Shown here piece after piece: positions 57,344 to 64,000 of a DNA stretch of 64,000 nt; the first letter of the stretch is position 1; every line of letters starts with the position of its first letter. Made by a program: the position numbers and the translations under genes. Below the pieces are notes generated by a model. That model was not told where the DNA came from and made no database searches. It worked only from the letters and a program-made list of their open reading frames with translations. Location: NCBI RefSeq assembly GCF_002441935.1, contig NZ_CP023668.1, forward strand, positions 773,472 through 837,471. The letters run 5' to 3'. This stretch comes from Mesoplasma lactucae ATCC 49193 (lineage in GTDB: Bacteria; Bacillota_I; Bacilli_A; Mycoplasmatales; Mycoplasmataceae).

Positions 57344-58133
57344 GATTGATGGAGAAATGATTGTAGAAATCATTAATAGTTATGAAAGAGTTAATAATTT
57401 ATATCAAGAAGGAAAAGATGGAAGCCGTTCAGCCTCTAAAATGGATGAACTACATGCAAAAATCGCTAGTGATCTTAATGACAAAATTAATGCAAGTCCT
57501 GAACTTAAAGGTAAATATCGAACTGATTCTAAAAAGAATAATAAAAACGAAATAAAAGCTGAAGGAGCTATATATTCTAAAAAATTAGATATAGCTATTC
57601 TTGATGTAAGAACTAAGCAACAAGATATAGTTGGTGCAATTGAAGTTAAAGCTCCCACTGCTTCTTTTGCTCAAAATAAAGTAAATTATTTTGAGCAAGG
57701 AATGGGAGAATGCGTTAACTTAAAGCTTAGCAAAAAGAAATATTATGATGTGTATATTTATTTAGACAAGATACCTAATTTTAAAGGTAGTCCTAAAATG
57801 TTGAAATCTGTCGAAGACCTTGATCAAAGTACTTTTGATTGATTAAGAAAAAGAAACAACATTGGAGTCATGAGTAAGGAAGACCTACCTTACGTACCTA
57901 ATTCAACATTAATAATGTTATTAAAAAGTCCTAATTTGCCAAATGATATAACAAAAGAAGGGTATTATAGTTTTTTAACAGAAAATCTCAGCCCTAAAAA
58001 GAAGAATCCCAATTCTCTATATGCTGATGATGCTTTTGATAATCTTTTTAAGACACGAAACCTTTTCTTTAATGATTATGAGGAATTCTTAAATGAAATT
58101 ATTGAAGATTTAAAAGAAAATGAGAGAAGATAA
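57336..58133 (+). CDS. PD-(D/E)XK restriction endonuclease candidate
   Basis: 265-aa protein beginning 8 bases before the end of the methylase gene. A canonical PD-(D/E)XK core is visible: D85 in KKLDIAILDVR and E103-V-K105 in GAIEVKAPTASF, separated by about 18 residues. The N-terminal half is helical and the C-terminal half has no recognised motif. It is most simply the cognate endonuclease of the N6 methylase. The ribosome binding site GAGAGGG lies within the methylase end. One TGA Trp occurs at 57840. Confidence 0.8.
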
Positions 58134-58136
58134 AAA

Positions 58137-60130
58137 ATGGAAATTTATTTAGACAATTTATTAAATGAAGAAATCGAATTTTTAGATAAAGAACTTGATA
58201 TAAATAAAAAAAAGGACTTTTTTGATTGTTTGGAAGCGCGCAAAATGATTTTTAATAATCTTTATAGTGATGATTCCTTAATCGGATTTGAATTAAGTTC
58301 TTATATTAAAAAAACATTTACCAAGAATGGCAATTATTTAAATTACTTTGATTTAGTAACCTTAGATCGTGATAACGAAACAGCACATTTAATTATTTTT
58401 TGTAATTCAGAAGATGATTTAAACCTAAAAAATCTAGGTTGAAAGATACAAAATGCTAATGACTTGATTAATAATTCATTATCTAAAAAAGACGAGTATA
58501 CAGGAAATCAAAAAATTGCGCGTGTTGCTGAAGATAATGTAGAGTTAGCTAACATCTTACAAGAAATAAAACGATTTGAAGACATAAAAATCGATATCGT
58601 TTTATTTGATTTTGCAAAGAAAAATAATTCTAATAAAATTGAATCTTTTATTGAAAAAGAATCAAATAATTGTAGTACAGATCTTAATTTACTAACAAAT
58701 AAAAGTTACAAAGTAAAAATGAGCGATTCATTTTTAAATGAAGGAAAACAAAATAAAAAGATGACTCTTTCTTATCTTGATGATAATAAAAATGCACAAG
58801 AAGATTATGCTATTAATGGTAACTTTATTAAAAATGGTAATAACTATGTGTTTTCTATCCAAGCCTATAGCTTATATAAAGCTTACAAAGAATATGGTGA
58901 AGAATTATTTGATAGAAACGTAAGATATTTTATAAAGAGCACCACAGGAATTAGTGGTCAAGTGAATAAATCTATCTTAAATACATTAGAAAATGAGCCA
59001 CAAGATTTCTGAACTCTTAATAATGGGATTGTAATTATCGGAGATGTCGCCGAAGATGGAATTAATCAAATTAATAAAACTATTACTTTTAATAATTTAG
59101 ATATAGTTAACGGAGCTCAAACCGTCACTAATATATATGAGTTTGCTAAAAAAAAAGTGAAAAGAAAGCAAACGAACTTAAATCCGTTTATATAATCGCC
59201 AAAGTAATTGACATAAAAGATTCTACTATTGAAGAAGAAAAAAACTTAGTCGACGAAATTGTAAAAGCTGCTAATAGTCAAAAACCTATAAAAGAACGCG
59301 ATTTAGTCTCTAATAATCCTGAAATGAAAGAATTACAAGACGTTTTTGTTCAAAATAAAACTATACTTGAAATTAAAAGAGGGGAAAGAAGATCAGATAT
59401 AGAAAATCGAATAAAAAAAGTTTATCCGGATTTCAAAGGCAAACCAAAAAATGTAAAAAATGATGCTTTAGGTCAAGATATATTATCCCTATTTTATTTA
59501 AAACCTTTTGAAGCACTTCAAAAACTAGGAAAATTATTCAACAAAGATTTATATGACAAAATATTCAACAATACATATTTAATTCCACAAGATTATTTTT
59601 ATATCTGAGACTTTAATCAATGAATGAATGAAAAGATTAATGAGTTGAGAGAAGACTTAATAGTGGGTCAAGAACTTAATTTAGAAGATAATAAAAAAAC
59701 TTCTAATTCAGCACTGTTTGATCAGACTAGACGTTGAGTAATTTCTACCTTATGATTGTTACTTTGATATAACAAAGATGTAAAAGATAAATTAGATGTC
59801 AAATTCCCTTCGGTTGTTGAAATTGAAGAGTTATTAGATAATAAAAATGACCAAACTTTTTTAATGAAAGAAACAGAAATGCTTCATCCTGTAAATCTAA
59901 CATCTGATTTAAAAAAAGCTATTATAAGATTTATTGACCTTTGTCATAAAAATATTGTTACTGTTTATAATAAAGCCAAAAACAAAGACAATAAAAGTGC
60001 CGGATTGGCTGTAACTACTTTCTCATTCAGAAGAAGTGAATTCATGTCTTTCCTAAAAGAATTGCTATTTGATTCTGATCGTTTAACAGATCCTCTACAA
60101 GAAATCGTGGGCAGTTTTCTAGAAGACTAA
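58137..60130 (+). pseudogene. AIPR-family (abortive infection phage resistance) gene interrupted by a frameshift at A9
   Basis: The first frame (58137-59195, 352 aa) carries the AIPR core: FDRNVRYFIKSTTGISGQVN, DFWTLNNGIVII and NLDIVNGAQTVTNIYE. It then runs into TAA after an A9 tract at 59148-59156. The rest, KSEKKANELKSVYIIAKVID and on to 60130, is open in the -1 frame and continues the protein, with the expected AANSQKPIKERDLVSN segment. One extra A would restore a protein of about 664 aa. The tract could be a slipped-strand phase switch, a programmed -1 slip site, or a sequencing error. AIPR proteins commonly accompany type II R-M genes. Confidence 0.85.
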
Positions 60131-60324
60131 GATAACTTACAAGACTAGTTTTTTATCATTCCTTATTGTTTGTTAAAAAAATAAACCCCTGAAGAGATTC
60201 AGGGGTTTTATGCATAACGATTTAGCATTTTTATGGACAAATTAAGTATATTAGAAATTTAATGATTTTGCTAGGTTTATTATAAAATTTATGTAATAAA
60301 TAATGAAGAAATTTGGTGATCTTA
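60131..60324. other. intergenic region before fic
   Basis: Contains the defence operon terminator and an AT-rich stretch with TATAAA at 60281 that may be the fic -10. No gene seen. Confidence 0.4.
60183..60210 (+). terminator. Rho-independent terminator of the defence operon
   Basis: AAACCCCTGAA and TTCAGGGGTTT pair around GAGA, followed by T. It closes the methylase-nuclease-AIPR operon. Confidence 0.9.
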
Positions 60325-61248
60325 ATGAAGAGCAATTATAAAGAATACTATATTAATAATGTAGGGTATAACTCTAATAAAATAGAGAATAATAAACTAT
60401 CTTTTCCTCTATATAAAGAATATTATAATTATTCATTATTAGAGTTAGATAATGCTTTAAATAAAGATAAACATAAGTATATTGATAAAGAAATAACAAT
60501 GATTGAAATCTATAACTTTAAGAAGGCAGTTAATGTCCTATTTAAAGAAAATAAGATTGATGATTGAATGAATCAAATTAGTTTATACAATAAAACCTTA
60601 TTAACCAGATTAAATTGTGAACCATATATGTCTCATAGTTTTAAAGCTTTAAAAGCAAATGGCTCACAAAACATTGGTTTAATAAGAACTACTAATCTAA
60701 GTAAAGGTTTTGTGAACTTTATGTCACCAGAACTTCTAAAAAAGAACTTAGATATTATTAATAAAAGAATTACTAAAGTTTTAAGTTCTAATAAACTATC
60801 ATTAGAAGAAAAGATAAATGAAATTATTCTTTATCACTTAAATTTTGAGTTTATACATCCGTTTGTTGAAGGAAATGGAAGAACTGGAAGACTTATTATG
60901 GATCAACAACTATTTAGCCTTAATTTACCTTCTATTAACTATCAATGATTAGGTAATACTTACGTTCAATACTTAACAGTTATTTCTGATGTTTTAGACC
61001 AACACCAATACTTATATGGTGAAAATCTCTTTCAAAGTGTTCCTTCAACATTCTTACAATTTAGTTGGTGAGAACTTAAAAAAGAAAAAGAACGTTTGAA
61101 TAAAGAAGGACTTAAATTTGAAGCTCTTAATAAATTAAATATTGATAAAATTGTTACCAAAGTCTTTGAAAACAATGACTTAATTGATAAAGAATATGAA
61201 GCTAAACAAAGAACTTTAAAAGATGAAGATTTAATCAAAACTTATTAA
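60325..61248 (+). CDS. Fic-domain AMP transferase with N-terminal inhibitory motif
   Basis: 307-aa Fic protein, which transfers AMP (or another NMP) to target proteins. The active-site motif HPFVEGNGRTGR lies at 178-189 with catalytic H178. An (S/T)xxxE(G/N) inhibitory helix is present near the N-terminus (S17-N-K-I-E21-N22), placing it in the self-restrained class II. Start ATG 60325 follows GGTGAT; a TTG at 60313 is an alternative. No antitoxin gene adjoins it, in keeping with intramolecular inhibition. Confidence 0.87.
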
Positions 61249-61302
61249 TAAAATATATCTATAAAAATATGTTCCAACCCTATAAAACAGCCAGTTTCAG
61301 GG

Positions 61303-61392
61303 TATAATATTAAAGTATTAGAGAGAAAAAAAAGTGAGGCATACATACCTAAAATATTAGGTATGTATTTGCTTCACTTTTTCTCTTAATAC
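61303..61392 (+). promoter_or_regulatory. TATAAT promoter followed by a 78-base near-palindrome
   Basis: TATAAT at 61303-61308 is followed, from the predicted transcription start, by an inverted repeat: arms of about 36 bases with GTATTA...GTGAGGC.ATACATACCTAA (61315-61352) and TTAGGTATGTAT...CTTCAC...TAATAC (61357-61392). It could be a short terminated RNA or the stable 5' hairpin of the peptide mRNA downstream. Confidence 0.5.
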
Positions 61393-61478
61393 ATTAAACA
61401 AACTACGAATACATTGTGTGAACGGACTAACAATCTAAATAGTGGAAATTTAAAACCACGTAGAAAGGAATATCACAT

Positions 61479-61547
61479 ATGGATCCTCATATAATAGTTT
61501 TCATATTGAGTGTCATCACTCTATTTATGGAAATATTTGTAATTTAA
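61479..61547 (+). CDS. 22-aa hydrophobic peptide, type I toxin-like
   Basis: Small ORF starting ATGGATCCTCAT behind AGAAAGGA. The peptide begins MDPHIIVFILS and is almost wholly hydrophobic, a single membrane span with one Glu near the C-end (LFMEIFVI). Very short hydrophobic peptides with long structured leaders are the hallmark of type I toxin-antitoxin loci. The leader here has a 78-base hairpin and a GTGG...CCAC stem before the ribosome binding site. No antisense RNA can be proven from sequence. Real coding status is moderately likely. Confidence 0.5.
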   Translation: MDPHIIVFILSVITLFMEIFVI

Positions 61548-61637
61548 TATCGTAATAATGCTACAACTAAATTATAATATTAAATTATAAAAAAATCAGT
61601 TTTTGTCCGTGTATTTTTTTACAGACATAATTATTTT

Positions 61638-61668
61638 AAAAAACAAGAACTTAGTTCTTGTTTTTTTA
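61638..61668. terminator. bidirectional terminator
   Basis: AAAAAACAAGAAC and GTTCTTGTTTTTTT form a stem with A and T runs on either side, between the peptide locus and the convergent Doc-like gene ending at 61669. Confidence 0.85.
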
Positions 61669-62394
61669 TTATTTACTCAATTCTTTTAAAGAACTAATAA
61701 GTCCAGGGTTTTGATTCATTCTTTTCACTCAATTATCAACCAAAGTTAAATCATATCAATCACTTTCAGTTAATTCTTTATCAGTTAAAGTATCAATACT
61801 TAATAGTTTAATTTGATCAATTAATGATTGAGTTAAGTATTGGATTTCACTATATTCAGTTGCAAAGAAGTTTTCTTCTCTTTGTGATAAGAAGTTATCA
61901 ATAAAGGTTTTAAAATAATCTGTTTTATTGGTTATTAAATCATAACCAATAAAACTTAAAAAGAAATAAGAAGCTATTAAAGCATTAACATAGTTTTTAT
62001 TAGTAATATAAACATACATAATGTCTGCTACCATTTCTAAGTTAAAGAGTTCTTGTTTATCAACTTCTTTTCTTCATACATCAACCAACATATCAGTAAG
62101 AATACTTGGTTCTAGAACGACTTCTTTTTTATATTGATTAGCATTTAGGTTAGCTAAAGCTAATAGGTTAGTTAAATAAGCTTTAAATTCATTTGTTTTA
62201 TCTTCGTCAATAAAGATTTCAGATAAGTTTAAATAGTTTATCTTAAAGTCCTTAGATTTATCATTTACATCATAAGTAGCAATTAAGTTAGGTTCATCAA
62301 CAAAATGAACCTCATCACTGTTATTAACGATTGTATTAAAGAGTTTTTCATCATCAGGATTAAAGATTTTAAGATTGTAGTTTTTCATTGTCAT
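61669..62394 (-). CDS. degenerate Doc/Fic-like protein without catalytic motif
   Basis: 241-aa protein related along its length to the Doc-type protein at 63089-63832: a shared N-terminal ...KxFN layout, a segment of the DKTNEFKAYL / DKTEEFYLFL kind, a WRKEVD / WQYRQELD stretch, VADIMYVY / IRDIACKH, YFFLSFIGYDL / FYFLNWVGLNI, and similar C-ends (SLKELSK / SLKKLADE). Where the paralogue has HKFNDGNKR, this protein has YITNKNYVNA, so the catalytic His and the GNKR anion hole are gone. It may be a non-catalytic partner or a decaying copy. Start ATG 62394 behind AAAGGA. Confidence 0.7.
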
Positions 62395-62587
62395 ATATCT
62401 GTTTTCCTTTCTTATTTAAATTAGATTTACTAAAAACAATTAACCATATTAAAAAATATCAATTTGGTTAATTAGGTTTTACCACTTATTAAAAAGATAA
62501 GATATAAAATCCAAGGTTAAAAAAATAGTTCATTTTGAAACAATGAACTATTTGAGAGGATATAAGAAAAGAAGAAATTAGACCACA
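62395..62587. other. intergenic region between degenerate Doc gene and the repeat
   Basis: AT-rich. It holds the ribosome binding site of the minus-strand gene, the leftward terminator-like hairpin at 62524-62553, and AATTAACCATATT with an inverse GGTTAATT about 25 bases on. No ORF with a ribosome binding site seen. Confidence 0.4.
62524..62553 (-). terminator. hairpin with minus-strand T run
   Basis: AAATAGTTCATT and AATGAACTATTT pair around TTGAAAC. On the minus strand the hairpin ends in a T run, so it would terminate a leftward RNA coming from the peptide-leader region at 62.6-62.9 kb, where no minus-strand gene is seen. An antisense RNA is possible. Confidence 0.5.
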
Positions 62588-62671
62588 TCCTCTGAACTTT
62601 ATCTAATAAAGAATAAGAGAAAAATTGAAAAAAATCCCGAATTATTTTAAATTTCTTTTTTGTTTTTTCTT
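62588..62671 (+). repeat. 84-bp direct repeat, copy 1
   Basis: The segment starting TCCTCTGAACTTTATC is repeated at 63917-64000, where the window ends, so the true repeat may be longer. It contains CTTTAT-CTA-ATAAAG and a long A/T-rich end. Non-coding. Confidence 0.9.
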
Positions 62672-62702
62672 CATAAAACCGCGAGAAATAGGGGTTTTAA
62701 TA

Positions 62703-62841
62703 GTATACAATGATTAATGGTAATTCGATCCGCTATGTAGAATTATCAATAAAGAAACATGACATTCCACACGTTTTGGATTCTTTATTTTACAAAAGAG
62801 AGATGGATGTGATATCCGTTGAAAATAATTAAAGGAGTCCA
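62703..62841 (+). promoter_or_regulatory. structured leader with sequestered ribosome binding site
   Basis: TATACA at 62704 is a possible -10. TTGGATTCTTTA (62776-62787) is largely complementary to AAAGGAGTCCAA (62831-62842), which holds the Shine-Dalgarno and the first base of the start codon of the small peptide gene. Folding would hide the ribosome binding site, as in type I toxin mRNAs. TAATTC...GAATTA forms another stem upstream. Confidence 0.5.
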
Positions 62842-62904
62842 ATGAAAACACTTCAAATAGTGATGATAACAATTATTATTGTTGTCATTATCCTTGGAAG
62901 ATAG
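62842..62904 (+). CDS. 20-aa hydrophobic peptide, Ibs/type I toxin-like
   Basis: ORF behind a perfect AAAGGAG: the peptide begins MKTLQIVMITIIIVV and ends in ILGR. It is a single, almost pure Ile/Val span with charged ends, closely resembling the style (not necessarily the ancestry) of Ibs and other type I toxins. A terminator follows 13 bases after the stop, and the leader can hide the ribosome binding site. It has its own transcription unit between two Doc-like genes. Confidence 0.6.
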   Translation: MKTLQIVMITIIIVVIILGR

Positions 62905-62916
62905 TTTTCTAATTTG

Positions 62917-62948
62917 CACACATGTCATAGCGGCACATGTGTGTTTTT
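62917..62948 (+). terminator. Rho-independent terminator of small peptide gene
   Basis: CACACATGT and ACATGTGTG pair around nine bases and are followed by TTTTT. Confidence 0.85.
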
Positions 62949-63020
62949 AATATAAAAAAATGCTCTTCTTAAGAAAGAAAAAGCATTTTATTTGTATAAC
63001 TACTATAAATGTAGTTTCAC

Positions 63021-63052
63021 GACATTCCACAAGTCATTTATATTTTACAAAA
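63021..63052 (+). repeat. partial copy of peptide-gene leader
   Basis: GACATTCCACA and TATTTTACAAAA (63021-63031 and 63041-63052) repeat the same two blocks of the leader at 62761-62771 and 62786-62797, 5 bases closer together. No peptide ORF follows it. It may be a decayed duplicate or encode an RNA related to the leader. Confidence 0.6.
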
Positions 63053-63088
63053 TTTCAGAGTTAATGCAATTAGTTAAATAAAAATATT

Positions 63089-63832
63089 TTATTCATCTGC
63101 CAACTTCTTTAAAGAGGTTAAAAAAGCGTTGTTTTCATGCAATCTTTTGTTTCACTCGTTAACTTGGTTAAGGTTAAACAAATCGTTTGAATTAGAGCTA
63201 AAATCATCACTTTGAAGCATAATATTTTGTTTGATGAAGTCTTTAATAAACTTAATTTCATCATCAAGATCTTCAAAGTCATGACTGACACGTTTTGTTA
63301 AGAAAGAAACGATAAACTTATATCAGTTTTCTTCATCTTGAGAATATTTAATATTTAAACCAACTCAGTTTAAAAAATAGAAACCTGTAATTAAAGAAGT
63401 ACGTTTATTACCATCATTAAACTTATGTTTGCAAGCAATATCTCTGATTAATTCAGAACTCATACTAATCACATCTAATTCTTGACGATATTGTCAGTTA
63501 TTGATTAGAGAGCCAATAACTGACTTAATAGCACCAGCTTCTTTTTCTCCATAAACTGATTTACCTTGTTTCATAATTTGAGCTTGTTTATGAGCATTTT
63601 CTACAACGTCACATAGAAATAAGTAAAACTCTTCTGTTTTATCATAATCAGCGAAGATATTATCTAAATTTGTTGGAGCAAAGGTTACTTCACTTTCAAC
63701 ATTAGAACTAATTTCTTTAGCAATTAATTTGTTTTCATTAATTCATTTAAAAATAGAGGATTCATCAAATGCATAATGAAATATATCTAAATCTTTGTTT
63801 GAAAAGATACGTCATTGATATAGTTTATTCAT
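63089..63832 (-). CDS. Doc-type Fic protein
   Basis: 247-aa Fic/Doc superfamily protein. The motif HKFNDGNKRT (H136 to R144) is of the Doc type HxFx(D/N)GNKR, used by Doc to phosphorylate EF-Tu and by other members to transfer nucleotides. The N-terminal 90 residues are helical with an EEFYLFLCDVVENAHKQAQ stretch. Start ATG 63832 behind AAAGGAAAAG. It faces the catalytically degenerate paralogue at 61669-62394, which is on the same strand downstream. No Phd-type antitoxin gene is visible. Confidence 0.82.
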
Positions 63833-63916
63833 TGTTCTTTTCCTTTCATTTTATTGTTTTAATAATATTAATACAAAAATTATTTGTTGTTAGAAAAGAG
63901 GCTAAATTTAATCGTT

Positions 63917-64000
63917 TCCTCTGAACTTTATCTAATAAAGAATAAGAGAAAAATTGAAAAAAATCCCGAATTATTTTAAATTTCTTTTTTGTTTTTTCTT
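63917..64000 (+). repeat. 84-bp direct repeat, copy 2 (cut by window end)
   Basis: Matches 62588-62671 base for base to the last base of the window. It lies upstream of the Doc gene on its 5' side, in the same orientation as copy 1. Confidence 0.9.

Noticed and set aside
61249..64000. CRISPR-like or IS-like explanation for the repeats in the toxin region
   Set aside because: Only two or so copies, no regular spacers, no transposase and no terminal inverted repeats.

Overview
The window is a stretch of an AT-rich Mollicutes chromosome that reads UGA as tryptophan. Essentially every conserved gene (prfA, rpsG, fusA, tuf, glpK, pepF) is open only if TGA is Trp, and the only release factor seen is RF1. 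UGA-Trp, the tdk-prfA-prmC and rpsL-rpsG-fusA-tuf blocks, type-2 glycerol-3-phosphate oxidase and giant FtsX permeases fit the Spiroplasma/Entomoplasma/Mesoplasma-Mycoplasma mycoides side of the class. The species is not decided here. No rRNA, tRNA or CRISPR array was seen.

Layout. 0-7.3 kb: two tandem NrnA-like DHH phosphoesterases, tdk, prfA, prmC, a polytopic membrane protein, a Sua5/YrdC protein and a nuclease-fold-like protein, nearly all on + and tightly spaced. 7.5-15.3 kb: a GNAT-like protein, lineage-specific hypotheticals, cardiolipin synthase and a membrane protein. 15.4-19.9 kb: the str operon (rpsL, rpsG, fusA) and tuf with a strongly structured leader. 20.0-32.2 kb: three consecutive giant FtsX-type ABC permeases (1431, 1346 and 1180 aa), each its own transcription unit, with no ATPase nearby. 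32.3-39.7 kb: two leucyl aminopeptidase paralogues bracketing an AlwI-like type IIS restriction-modification set (two adenine methylases plus endonuclease) and a convergent gene with a HEPN-like RxxxxH motif. 39.8-50.8 kb: housekeeping peptidase, hydrolase and nitroreductase genes, three small minus-strand genes (one a 37-aa, 9-cysteine metallothionein-like peptide, one an HNH protein), and glpO-glpK-glpF.

50.9-60.1 kb is a defence island and the main find. A 15-bp sequence (TATAATACATCTTAT) occurs once on + at 51697 and once inverted at 55561. Between them, on the minus strand, lie a GmrSD-like DUF262/DUF1524 gene, an unknown gene and the first 375 codons of a C5-cytosine methyltransferase. 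The missing C-terminal end of that methyltransferase (motif X, GNS) sits in frame on + just outside the right repeat. Inverting the 3.9-kb segment would rejoin the enzyme as 437 aa and place all three genes collinear with the downstream N6-adenine methylase, PD-(D/E)XK nuclease and AIPR gene. A complete XerC-like tyrosine recombinase lies immediately outside the left repeat. This looks like a phase-variable, recombinase-switched restriction/defence cassette seen in its methyltransferase-OFF orientation. The AIPR gene at the end of the island also carries a frameshift at an A9 tract, a possible second switch.

60.3-64.0 kb holds toxin-like loci: a Fic protein with an N-terminal inhibitory motif, a Doc-type Fic protein and a related copy that has lost the catalytic motif, two tiny hydrophobic peptide genes with structured leaders, and a direct repeat of at least 84 bp, the second copy of which runs off the window end.
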